Of a stretch of 25,565 nt of DNA, positions 10,901 through 20,797 are shown one piece after another. Made by a program: the position numbers and the translations under genes. Under the pieces are notes generated by a model. That model made no database searches, was not told the origin of the DNA, and saw only the letters and a list, made by a program, of their open reading frames with translations. Numbering within the stretch: position 1 is the stretch's first letter; each line of letters begins with the position of its first letter. Origin of the DNA: Acanthaster planci (Eukaryota; Echinodermata; Asteroidea; Valvatida; Acanthasteridae); the NCBI RefSeq assembly GCF_001949145.1, contig NW_019091474.1:97962-123526 (forward strand). Direction: 5' to 3'.

Positions 10901-13555
10901 TCAAGCAGAAATAATGAGTTCATTTCCCCAATTACAAGCATTTCTTCCATTCTCTCTAGGGCCTAGCTTATACATCATCACCGTCTTGACCAGAGCAATG
11001 GCTGGACATCATTTCACTACAGGCTACGCCATCGCTACTGGTATTGGAACATCAGGCCACGCTGTGGGCTTGATGCTTCTTGCGCCCCTGACTCAGGTGC
11101 TTTTAGACACCTACGGCTGGCGAAGTGCCTTACTACTCCTTGGGGCAATCAGCTTGAACCTCGGCGTGTCTGGCTTCCTGCTGAGAAAACCACATCGTGC
11201 AGAGGCACGGAAGGAGTACCTACCAATTGGCTCCAGTGATGAGGAGCCATCCGTCAACAATGCAAGAAGCCATGATACCGACAGAAACTCACTACTCCGC
11301 AGGGTGAAGAACGTCGTTATAGTTTGGAAGAATTTATTGGGATGCGCAGTTTGTAGCCGTGCCGAGTTTTGGATCGTGTTTCCCATTTTGGGTTGTGATT
11401 CCCTTGCCATAGATATGTGGATGATGTACCTTGTTACGTACGCCGAGGCAAAAGGTTTTTCTGGATACGAGGCTGTGACATTCACTCTAGCCGGAGGTAT
11501 AGGGAATATGGTTTTCAAGATCATCATAGGCTTAATTTTGGACCTTGAGTTCTTGAAATTGCGGCTTAGTCTCTTTGTGACGATCATTGCGGGTTCTCTG
11601 TGTTTACTGACACTTCCCTGGATGAATACATACTGGATGATGATGATGAATGCATTTCTGTACAACGGCCTCAACGGTATGATAGGAATCTTGAATGACA
11701 TTTACACCCGCGAGCTGTTCGGAGCTGAAGAGTTAGTGGCAGCTTTTAGCTGGATGGGTGTTTTCAAGGCAGCTCTTGTTCTCACTTTTGGATTTTTCCC
11801 AGGTAAACGCCTAAGGAAGCATTACACCGATGAATCAGGAAAGTCGACATAATACTTTTCATTTTGAACTTCATGCACTAACTTTACAGTAAGGCACTGA
11901 AGTAGTGAAGGCAGTCTGCCTGGCACTCACCCTTTGACCCTTTCAAAGGAAATGTGAAGAAGTCAAGTTTTGAATTATGAGTAGGTGTGAGGTTGGGCGG
12001 TTAAAAATTCTGGTACTGTTTGAAAGTGTGTGTTGACGAGGATGACGTTTTGGTCGTTTCAACGGGAAAGATTGTATTGGATTTTTCGGTACAGATTTTA
12101 GCGATTATCAGCTATGGTAATTTGAACCTGAGAAATATTTGATGTGGGTTAGATGGTCCTTCAAGTGTGCCAGACAGACTACCTCCTCTGTGCACTGTTT
12201 ATTTGGAGGTTTTCAATTCAAAGTATCAACGTAATGTGCTCATTGAAATTACTTTGCTGAAAATTTTACTTGCAAGCTACACTGGTGTAGCTCTAATGAG
12301 GCACATGTTCCCTTGGAGATCCATGTGCCTTCCTCCTAATTTAATATCTTGAAAAGTAAGCAATCTTTGTATTAGCTTGTAATTGATCAATTTTCGGTGC
12401 CCCTTTGAGAATGCCCGTAGCCTATAGTACGCCCCAGGGATTTATCCCTAGTTATACCACTAGCTGGCGTACTATGAGGAAGTTGAGCGAAAACGAATTA
12501 TCAAAGTAGTTAACATTTCCGAACGCAAACTGTCAGAAATCGTCATCGTTTTCAAAACGGAGGGGCATGTCAGAAATGATAACTTTTAATTTCACTCCCA
12601 CATTTCCTAGTTTGCTTCCGGAACAAAAATGTCACTAATTCCTAATTTGAACTGATGATGCTAGGCGGAGGGAGGCATTCCGAAACTACATTCTGCAATT
12701 TCACCGTACCTCCCCCAAACACCCAAAACACATTGAAATACATAAATGTAGGTCAACTTTTTTTTTGATTTTTTGATTTCACGGAAGGACGCCAGATTTG
12801 CTTGCCCTGTGTAAAAACGCATTGAACAGAGGGGTGTAAAAGTATGAAATTGTTGATTGTTGTTTTCACGAAGGAAAGAACATCTTTAGTTATACATGTA
12901 GTATCTTGAGAACAATACATGTATAACAAATCACATCATTTGGGGAACACTTTTCATTAGAACACCCACAAGTGCATTGTGGGAAGGCTACTAACTGCGT
13001 GGCAAAACTCGATCGGGAAACAGAGTTAGTTTAGGCAGATACAACCTGTCCTTGCCTTTTATTCGCGTTTGTCTGTTAACAAGAACATTACACTGGCGAC
13101 AAGGATTTGTCGCCAGTGTAAGCATTGTATTATGTCAACCCTGCCGTTGTGATTCTTCGTACACGGCTGGGTAGATTCCAAAATGTTTTCCAAGTTTTTA
13201 ATGTTGTGTTATTTCTGCGACTGTTATTAAAACTCTCCTTGGAGGTGATGACCCTTCAGAAAAATGTTCATTAACTGTGAACATTTTCGTCGGTCAAATG
13301 GATCCTTCTGAAGAGAAATGAGAAATGCCTTGGTCAAAAGACATAGATATGCCCAATATCAATTGGATGCACAAAACAGTGTAAAATGTTGCCTTGAAAT
13401 TGTTTAAAAACTGTTGTTCATTGCAGGTTTGATGTTTGACAAAACTGGAAGCTTCGACCTTGCTTTCGTCATCTTGGGATGTGTAGCAGGTCTGCCATTG
13501 GTGTCACTGTTTGCGGAAATGCTATTGAATCGNATGGAAGGTGCGATCGCTTTAA
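7733..13555 (+). CDS. SLC16/MCT-like major facilitator transporter (four coding exons)
   Basis: Joined exons 7733-7934, 10266-10409, 10960-11802 and 13427-13555 (omitting the n at 13533) give about 438 aa, slightly short for an MCT because the TM6-TM7 loop is only about 50 residues. All introns are GT-AG and phase 1. Visible features: TM1 with K33 (LLAKGLGV), matching the TM1 lysine of MCT1; TM2-TM3 loop GPLSGPLDGIFGTR (68-81), an MFS motif A; the TM4-TM5 motif HHFTTGYAIATGIGTSGHAV (132-151), where MCT1 has YFYKRR instead of HHFTTG; and TM7-TM12 from about 250. In TM8, N298 and K302 replace the Asp and Arg of proton-coupled MCTs. The N-terminal [DE]GGWGW signature is absent (QGFYIV instead). 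It would sit in the plasma membrane; the substrate cannot be named. A close paralogue lies on the minus strand. Confidence 0.85.
8553..9739 (-). mobile_element. piggyBac-type DNA transposon relic in intron 1
   Basis: Read on the minus strand, the right end is TTAA (9736-9739) followed by CCCTTTCAACCCCG and a subterminal hairpin TGTGCC-AAAAA-GGCACA (9704-9720), the hallmark of piggyBac family ends: TTAA target plus terminal CCCTTT. A candidate left end is ATAA-CCCTTTCA at 8553-8564, matching 10 of the first 13 terminal bases but with TTAA changed to ATAA. Just inside the right end lies a minus-strand frame resembling the acidic N-terminus of piggyBac transposases. At about 1.2 kb the element is internally deleted and could not move on its own. 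The right end is much surer than the left. Confidence 0.55.
9225..9476 (-). pseudogene. piggyBac-like transposase N-terminal fragment
   Basis: From ATG 9474-9476 (or 9465-9467) the frame reads MENEDIL, then an in-frame TAA at 9444-9446, then QLLADSDSDMLSSDASDA and more acidic residues, ending at 9225. A leucine-rich start followed by clusters of Asp and Ser is typical of piggyBac/PGBD transposase N-termini. None of the catalytic DDD domain is present downstream. The stop codon and missing core make this a dead fragment. Assignment rests on style plus the adjacent TTAA/CCCTTT end rather than on a conserved domain. Confidence 0.45.
10266..10409 (+). CDS. Plus-strand transporter, coding exon 2
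   Basis: The acceptor is caacgcag before 10266 and the donor GCAG|GTAGTC after 10409. The exon is 144 nt, phase 1 at both ends. It encodes the rest of TM2, the motif A loop GPLSGPLDGIFGTRTV and TM3. The minus-strand paralogue's exon 2 is exactly the same length, and about 41 of 49 residues are identical by eye. Confidence 0.9.
10960..11802 (+). CDS. Plus-strand transporter, coding exon 3
   Basis: The acceptor tctctctag has a pyrimidine tract and ends at 10959; the donor is CCCAG|GTAAAC after 11802. The exon is 843 nt, phase 1. It encodes residues 116-396: TM4-TM6, the cytoplasmic loop (RKPHRAEARKEYLPIGSSDE onwards), and TM7-TM11 with N298/K302 in TM8. The open frame runs upstream of 10960 and downstream of 11802, but those extensions are intron: the paralogue has no equivalent and the splice sites fit the family alignment. 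Confidence 0.9.
12290..12893 (+). repeat. Roughly 600-bp dispersed repeat, copy 1 (intron 3)
   Basis: This stretch matches the reverse complement of 18240-18840 over about 600 bp, with many substitutions and indels. Anchor matches include gttgagcgaaaacgaat, the paired ggggcatgtca blocks, cctcccccaaacac and gtgtaaaaacgcattga. A small palindrome (atagtacgcc at 12424-12433 against ggcgtactat at 12466-12475) lies inside this copy. No transposase is visible. It is best read as one copy of a non-autonomous repeat family inserted in the intron. Confidence 0.7.
13088..13121. repeat. Perfect 15-bp hairpin, 4-nt loop
   Basis: ttacactggcgacaa (13088-13102) and its exact reverse complement (13107-13121) flank ggat. 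It lies in intron 3 of the plus-strand gene. The string tggcgacaaggat resembles the start of the internal region after the 5' LTR in some Gypsy-type elements, but no LTR pair is visible here. Confidence 0.6.
13427..13555 (+). CDS. Plus-strand transporter, terminal coding exon 4
   Basis: The acceptor is tgttcattgcag before 13427. The exon encodes TM12 (GLMFDKTGSFDLAFVILGCV onwards) and a short tail. Read literally, the n at 13533 shifts the frame and gives an extra run to a stop at 13701. With the n dropped, the frame ends at TAA 13553-13555 and the exon is 128 nt, exactly the length of the paralogue's exon 4, whose stop falls in the same CTTTAAATGTCC context. I therefore take 13553-13555 as the real stop. 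Confidence 0.75.
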
Positions 13556-14043
13556 ATGTCCGTGATGTCACCGATGATGCAGGTTACATTCATTTGTTCT
13601 TTTATTTCTACATAACTACATTAAGTAAAGGTACAACAGGAAGGAAATGGTTGTGGATGGGGTCCCATAGAAGCAGTGCTTGTCGACTAGGGATCCCATA
13701 AGGAACAATACACATTCTCATATACAATACAATAATTATGACATACAACTGGACATGATGTAAACAATAAGTCTTGTAGCCCTGCAAGACACTTAACTGT
13801 ATAAATTAAGGAGAACGTCAATTTCTGAATACGGCAAATCACGGAGCACGTGACACAGGACATTTTTGCCTCTTCGTGAAAACGAAAAATATCACATTTC
13901 TGTGAAATACGCGTTGAAGCGCGCACACTTCTATAGATTTGTGCTACTTCGAGGTGTTGGTGACGAAATATTTATTGTTTAACTGATGCATGAGGATCTA
14001 AGCTGAAGGAAATATACATCATTACTTTTTGAGATTTTGTACA

Positions 14044-14049
14044 AATAAA
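14044..14049 (+). terminator. Candidate poly(A) signal of the plus-strand gene
   Basis: This is the first AATAAA downstream of the inferred stop at 13555. It is followed by the G/T-containing stretch ggtaagtggcagagtggttt. It implies a 3' UTR of about 500 nt. Confidence 0.4.
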
Positions 14050-14070
14050 AAAGAGGATTACTATGCTCGA

Positions 14071-15049
14071 GGTAAGTGGCAGAGTGGTTTATTCTGAACA
14101 CATTTTGGTGGTTTTAGTATTCTACTGGTTAAACCAACCCCTCAATTACCCATGGCTAATATTCCATATGTATTAAATACTGTACAATTGAAGTTTTGCA
14201 AAGTTTTAAACAGTACATCCTGAGGGAGAAGGGGCTTTAACATAAAACTCCAATATTGTTTTCATTATTTTGTTTAAAATTTTCACTATTCTTTCTTTTC
14301 CCCTGTTGTTGTTCTGCTGTTGTTGTTAATAAGATAATTGTTTGCCGTGTCTTAAAAGAGGCACAATATGTTCTCTAAAAATGGAAATTCTAATGAGTCT
14401 CATCAGCTTCTTTTGTACTGTTAAAAAATAAATGTTTTCAGTAAGTATTCTCTTCAAACAACCTTTAAAGGGAAACTGATTAGGTGTTTATAAATTATTG
14501 TGAAGATGAACGAAGAAATTGACTGGGGAGGGATTTGAACCTGCTACCTCACCTTCATTGAGTCGCCCAGAACCGTTTATTTTAGTTTACGGTAACACAA
14601 CCTGCCAGTGGGACGGAAGTATTACGAAATGATAATCTGATTCAAAACAACTGGACACACGGTAAGTTTGGAGAGTTGTAGACTAAACAAAATCGCCACA
14701 ACCTGCGCAGTCTGTATAAATAAAAATGCATCTTGCCGTGAAAGATTTGATCCCAAGACAAAACATTTGACTAGCATTTCAGTACACATGGACATACAAA
14801 AGTAGACAGTGCCCCTGTAGTGTTATCATGCATGTTTGGGATTAATGCACTTATTATTCAACCACACTGTTTGTTGTCAAAGTGATTTTTTTAAAAATGA
14901 CTCACTTCCAAGTATAATTTGTGGTAGAGGATTTTGCATTTAATTTAACGATATTGCGAATAAAAATTCAACAAGACTTTAAAATGTAGTTCAAAATGTA
15001 AATATGATTTTAAGCATGTATTGAATATGAAGTACAAGAAATGGTGATG
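14071..15049. other. Non-coding stretch, nothing firm
   Basis: The only notable item is a B-box-like string on the minus strand at 14531-14541 (GGTTCAAATCC). It does not sit in a foldable tRNA T-arm, so it may be a decayed SINE head. Confidence 0.4.
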
Positions 15050-16836
15050 CAGGGTTCAGCGCAGAATATTTCAAAACACGTGGTGGGACGAACAGCGAAT
15101 TCAGCATGGATATTATCTGACAAAAACAAAACAACTTCATAAGTCTGAAGTCGAGTTGGCAAATCGATTCGCTAATTTCTTTCAAGATAAGATCAGCAAC
15201 TCACGACGTATGAGTAGTGTGGGTCAAGGAGATTTTGATATTCAAGATCCAATTCTTCCTGAAGGATGTAAGCTTAATTTAGGCTCCACCACTTGTGCAC
15301 AGATCCAGCAAATCATACTCAAGTGTCCTTCAAAAATTGCACTTTTAAAATGCTGTCTGCCTGAAATTTGCCCAATAATCACATCTCTTGTTAATTCTTC
15401 CAATAACCTTGCAGTTTTCCAAATGACTTTAAGTTATCTACTGTCGCTACCATTCCAAAATCTCGCAACCTCAAGGCTGATCAAGCCGAGTTGCTTAAGA
15501 ATTATCGGCCAGTTGCCAGTTTACCATTTGTCTCTAAGGTTCTGGAGAAGGTGGTTGCGCAACAACTGACCAATTATGACCAGGTTTATGTTACATGAAC
15601 CTTTCCAACAGGCATATAAGCGCCAAGGAAACGGATTTTAAAATGATTTTTGAAAAAATATGGATGAGGGCAAAGTCTCCATTCTGGTATTTCTTGATCT
15701 AAGTGCTGCTTTTGATACGCTTGATTATGACATTTTGCTTCATCGATTAAGGACACATGTAGAAGTTCCACAAAATACCTTAGAGACCGTTTACAAAGAG
15801 GTTAGATTCGCTCTTTATCGCCTGATGGTCGGAGTGGATCAGATGTCGGAACCACGAGTGACACCTATACACTTAAGTATGGCGTCCCCCAGGGCTTTGT
15901 ACTCGGACCACTTTTATTCAATGTGTTGCAATTAGGGAATGTGATTAGGCATTATAGACTAAGTTGTCATTTTTATGCAGATGACACTCAGGTCTATTTG
16001 TCAGCACAGCCAACGGTCCGTAACATGTGTCAGTTTTGGAAAAATGCTGTGACGACGTCAGATGTTGGATGGCGATTAATCCAGACAGATCTACTTCTCC
16101 TTGGATCGCATACATGTATGTCGTTGAGTAAAATTCCTAGAACTGTTGTGAAAATTGGTAATCACAATATTACCGCAGTCTCTGAAGTCAAGAGTCTGGG
16201 TGTGATTTTTTACAACAAAATGAATATGCAATCCCACATCAAGAATGTCTATCGCACTGCAATGTATCACCTGTACAACATAAGCAAAATCAAACGTTAT
16301 TTGGGTTAATCAATCACGGTGCAGATTATTTGTGCACTTGTTAATCTACGTCTCTCGTAGACTATTGTAACTCTGTTTTAATAGGTCGAACAGCGTCAGC
16401 CCTTGCTGCAAGGTTACTCACTAATTGCAAGAAATATGACCACATTGCGCCTGCTCTGATGCAATTACATTNAAGTGATTTGCTTGATGTTAGGACTCCT
16501 AGTCGATTCACTCGTTCCGCGCTGGACTCGTCTAGGCTTACTCCTCCAAAAACTAGGCTGTCTTCTGATGGCGAGAGTTTATTCTCTGTGGCTGGTCCCC
16601 CTCTCTGGAACTTGCTTGAAGGTCATCTTAGCCGGGAATCTAGGAATGTGGAGAGTTTTAAGACCGGGCTGAAGACGCACCTTTTTCTAACCATATTAGG
16701 TTTCTTAGTACTGATTTTAATTATGGTACATGTAGGTTATATTTATTTATTCATATTTTGACGTACAGCGCCTGGGAGCAGCTTGATGGATCGGGTGCTT
16801 TGTAAATATCAGTTATCATTGGTTATTATTATTATG
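15050..16836 (+). mobile_element. 5'-truncated, decayed L2/CR1-type LINE
   Basis: Translated fragments in shifting frames match the order of an L2/CR1-clade reverse transcriptase. ELANRFANFFQDKI (about 15150-15190) is followed by the NYRPVASLPFVSKVLEKVVA region (about 15500-15560), the RT block VSILVFLDLSAAFDTLDYDI (about 15675), the catalytic box [10 protein letters not shown] (about 15976), and the C-terminal PSRFTRSALDSSRL/FSVAGPPLWNLL region (about 16500-16620). The 3' end has TACAGCGC (16764), GCTTTGTAAAT and (TTA)n to about 16835. ORF1 and the endonuclease are missing, and several frameshifts mark an old inactive copy. The n at 16472 falls where about 35-40 codons normally present in this family are absent. 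The 5' boundary is approximate. Confidence 0.85.
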
Positions 16837-18239
16837 TAATAGGCTTAGACTAGGGTGGCCTAATGTTCCCTTTAAGCTCTGCTTTCCATTAGATATAAAC
16901 AGGTAGTATTTCCATCTGTGATCCCGGTCAAGACATGTATCACATGTTTTGCCACCGCTTTATAACTCCCCCAGCCTAAGCCCACCCCCAACCCACCCTA
17001 CATGGAGAGTGAATTTCGTCCCACCATCTTTTGGAAAACAAATTTGAACGTATATTTTGAACTCAGCTTATCAAACAACTGCATTTGAGCTATGACACAG
17101 GGAATTTCGAGCAATCGGTAACCTTGTCAAAGTTCCCCGCTCTTTATAGCGCGCCACAAAACACAATAACCAAATTGCTTCTAGTGGCAGCTACAGAACA
17201 CATGATTTATATGGTTATTTATAAACTTTGAGCACTCTGGGATCTGTAGCCAGCACAGTGCTCACATGCAATTTATAAACGTGCCATGTGTTCTGTACAA
17301 AAATGACAACTTGTTACCCCCAGGCCAATCCACCAAAATGAAGGGATCAACGGATGAATAGATATTAAACAAAACTAACAAAAGCTTGCCCTCTAACAAA
17401 CAATCACTACTGAAAGCTTGTTCCCCCATAAGATGTTGGTGGCCCCTTTTGCCCCCCACTAGTAAAATTACACCTGTGCCGCTAAACGTCCCCGCATGGA
17501 GGTGAAATTACCGGTATTACCGTGTTAATTGCAGCAATGTTGCTTTAAAAGAAAAAAATCCGTTCCGACTTGGCACTAAGTTTAACACTATACCGGCACT
17601 ATGAAAATTGAATAGAGATTGAACGGTGCGGTGAAGCTGTTGAATTTTACCCTTGTCCATTATACCTGACACGGTTGTTTGGTAACCATTCTGTGAGTTT
17701 ACGGTTGAATACCCTAGCGATAAAGTAAACCTGAAAATATGCCTGGAAATATAGTCAGCAATCGAAACACAGGCCTATTTCATCCCAGGCAAACCTGTAA
17801 ACAGTTCACGCGATCAATATCTATAATTTGACCCCTCAACAAAGATAAATGGAAAAGTGGTTGGAGGTTGCAACTGAATGTGTTATCAGAGGCAGGTTTT
17901 TTCACCGACTTTGCGTTTGGCACCCGCTGCCAATGCAAACTGCAGAAAATTCCCGCAAATTTGTGTCGCTATAATGGTGTCACATTAAAACTGCAGGGGT
18001 GGTCCATCAACCTCAAGAAGTCGTGATGGCGCTTAAGAAACTGATATGTACACTGACACCGAAAAAAGACGTTTCCAGATAATCGGTTGAGTTTCTCCTG
18101 TTTAAAAACTACTACTGTAGAAACTACTTCTTTCAAACAGCCTCGTGCAGTAAAGGAAACCTTCACATGATTCTTTGAAATCCAAACATTTACGCCAAAC
18201 CAAAAAATGAAATGAGAGCGTAGGTTAAATAGCCAAGCT
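16837..18239. other. Intergenic, with one hairpin; no gene recognised
   Basis: Apart from the foldback at 17192-17297, I see only short open frames. The longest is 104 codons on the minus strand at 17969-18283, with no recognisable domain, partly inside the adjacent repeat copy. Confidence 0.5.
17192..17297. repeat. 106-bp hairpin-forming palindrome
   Basis: Outer arms tacagaacacatg (17192-17204) and its exact complement (17285-17297), and inner arms gagcact (17230-17236) and agtgctc (17257-17263), give a long imperfect stem. It is small and without coding content, probably a MITE or foldback remnant. Confidence 0.6.
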
Positions 18240-18840
18240 TTATAACTTAAGATACTCTGTCTTTCGTGAAGAGGAAAATCCACATTTTCGTACCTTTAAA
18301 CCCCTCTTTTCAATGCGTTTTTACACATGGCAAGGGCGTACTGGTTTTATCCGCGCAGCTGAAACTGTATCAAAATATGCCGTCCCTCTCTGAAAAAAAC
18401 TCTGTTGACTTACTTTTATGTCTTTCCGGGTATTGTGTACTGTGTGTTTGGGGGAGGCATGCTCGCGTCTCGTGAAAATGCAAAATGGAGTTATTGGAAT
18501 GCCTCTGCTTCAATTTAGGAAACAATGACGCTTTAGTTACGTAACCATAATAGGAAATGTATCAGCAAAATCAAATAGTTGTCATATTTGACATGCCCCT
18601 CCGTTTTGAACACGATAATGATTTCTGACAGTTTGCTTTCAGAACTTTTAACTAATCCATGATTCGTTTTCGCTCAACCTTTTTACAGTACGCCAGTTAC
18701 AACTAGGGTTAATCCCCAGGGGCCACAATATAAGCTACTTCCATTTTCAACTAAGAATATTCATCGGACGTTTATTTTTCAAAACACCAAATGAAGAGGA
18801 GGACACCAGGTCCCGGACTCTCCAAGTGAACAGGTGCACC
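18240..18840 (-). repeat. Roughly 600-bp dispersed repeat, copy 2 (inverted)
   Basis: This is the inverted partner of 12290-12893, located between the two transporter genes and about 2 kb beyond the minus-strand gene's stop. Because it lies after exon 4 here but before exon 4 in the plus-strand gene, it cannot be a leftover of the gene duplication with conserved order. An independent insertion of a repeat family fits better. Confidence 0.7.
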
Positions 18841-20669
18841 ATTAATATTCAATTTCAGCTAAGCATAAAGATATTAAAATACCAAAATACATGAATTTCC
18901 CTTCCTCTATAATCTTGTAAGTAATTATATAAATTGGCAATAGTATTTTGGTTTGAGTTACGAATCATAACAAGTCTTAATGTTTATGAATAAACGATTA
19001 TATCGTCAATCATACCACGATCTGACCTATCATCATTTTTGACGAATTTGAGCTGTTTGCAAATTTTTGTTATGCTTGAAAATTTTTTCTCTGAAAAATT
19101 CAAACCTATTGGTGCACTGAAAATCTAATTACATTAATTTGTTTAAATTAAAAATGTTGGCCATGCACAAGTATTTTTCGGGGGGGTTGCTGATATTTGA
19201 ATACAATCGTGATTGACATTCGTACGATGACATAAAATCCTAAGCGAGGCGTTCTTGTGCAGTCAGTCACGTGACGGCACGATACTGTGGCATTCTCGTC
19301 TTTTGGAGTCTGCTACCTGGTTGGGCCAGCCCACGTCAGCGAGCAATCTAGCCTTAGAAGGCTGGTGACGGCGATCTGTTTAGGCGGCAGTTTACCACTT
19401 GGCTTGCCACACAACAGCCTCGACGAAAGGGGACGGTAACAAGGGGACAAATACACTTGATACAGGGCCACACTTTTTTAATCACAAAAACTTACGCCTT
19501 CACAAGGGCGCTTCACCTTCGTTACAATTATAATCCGCGGCACAGCAACATTAAGAAATTACAACGAGTGTGAATTACTGATCCTTTCAAGATTTAAAAT
19601 GGACAATCACAGAAAATGACTAATTTCCAGTGTGTCTCTGTGATTAGCGATTAGTGCGGTGACATGCCAAACTCACTCTCGAGGCTTCTTTCCCAGGCCT
19701 ACACACAACTATGTTCTAAGAGAATACTGGTCTGCTGAAGTCAACTACCACTGCAGGCGGGCGAGTCACGCCTGCTGCGCGTTTTTGAAGTGATACCCTC
19801 AAATGATCATACAAATGGACATACCCAAATACCGGGAACCAACTAAGGTGAAGAATAAGGGAGACAGTTACAATTGTTCATGTCACGTTTGTGGGACTCG
19901 ATAATTTATTTTTTTTTTCAGACTACCCCATTCAGATAAAAAATAACAGTTTTCCTGTTTGATTTATTAAGCCAGTATAGATAAAAATTTAAGTCTACAC
20001 AGTTAAAAAGAAGCTAAATGTGATGAACTGTACCAAGTTATATTCAGTTGCCATATTTCTGATTAATATTGCAAAGCATACAAACATTAGAATTGTTTAC
20101 TACATACTGCAAAAGGAATGACACCGGACAAAAAAGACACTCTGCTTGAATCTCTCGTTGACTATATTTTATATGTAAAAAATATTACAAAACTGTTCAT
20201 TTCAATTCCTAAATTGGAATTAAAGCTCTTTCCTGTTTTCACAGTCAAATAGTGAAGTGGAGGTCAACTTTGACATCTCGTAATATTTTGAAAGATTAAC
20301 CACTCCATCTAATTCAAATTTTGTCAGCAGGATCAGATATTTAAGATTGCCATTTTCTCAGCATTGTCGATGATAGCATTATTTGTGCCTTGTCAGAAAT
20401 GTTGAAATAATGTGAGACATAAAGACGCAAAGCTGCCATAATAATACCATGTAGTCACCTTATACACAAAGTGTTCCATGTACACACCATTGAAAATCTC
20501 TCTTTCTGCTGTTTTAGAAAGAACTATATCTCGATTTTTAAAAATTCCGACTTTTAGCTCATTTTGTGGTGACAGGTCACATTAATGAATAATCTTTGCA
20601 GAATTGTCTCAAAATTCGCCACTTATCTTAGCCACTAAGCGAATATGTGACCAACAATGTCGAGGACAT
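18841..20669. other. Intergenic; 3' flank of the minus-strand gene
   Basis: This stretch contains a 10-bp E-box palindrome GTCACGTGAC (19266-19275) in a relatively GC-rich tract (about 19240-19470). The nearest minus-strand AATAAA downstream of the stop is at 19963-19968 (tttatt on the plus strand), a candidate poly(A) signal giving a 3' UTR of about 700 nt. No exon or RNA gene is recognised. Confidence 0.4.
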
Positions 20670-20797
20670 TTAAAGTGGTCGCCCCTTTCGTCGGCTTAAA
20701 AGCGCTTCCGCAAAGAGCGACACCAGCGGTAGAATCGATACACATCCCAAGATGACGAATGCCAGGTCGTAGCTTCCAGTAAGGTCGAACATCAACC
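20670..20797 (-). CDS. Minus-strand transporter, terminal exon 4
   Basis: The acceptor is gcctgttacag on the minus strand, just above 20797. The exon encodes TM12 (GLMFDLTGSYDLAFVILGCV onwards) and a basic tail RRKGRPL, with TAA at 20670-20672. It provides the reference for correcting exon 4 of the plus-strand gene. Confidence 0.85.

Noticed and set aside
10848-10959. In-frame extension upstream of exon 3
   Set aside because: It lies before a strong splice acceptor, is partly poly-T intron sequence, and the paralogue's exon begins at the equivalent acceptor.
13060-13121. Possible LTR end and primer-binding region (gttaaca ... tggcgacaaggat) of a Gypsy-like element
   Set aside because: No second LTR, no polyprotein and no target duplication; the hairpin explains the conserved-looking string equally well.
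14531-14541. GGTTCAAATCC on the minus strand, a possible tRNA
   Set aside because: Flanking bases do not form a T-stem and no cloverleaf can be built.
17969-18283. 104-codon minus-strand frame
   Set aside because: No recognisable domain and it runs into the dispersed repeat copy.
18690-18715. TTAACCCTAG on the minus strand as a second piggyBac end
   Set aside because: Homology with the other repeat copy continues on both sides of the TTAA, so it is not an element boundary.
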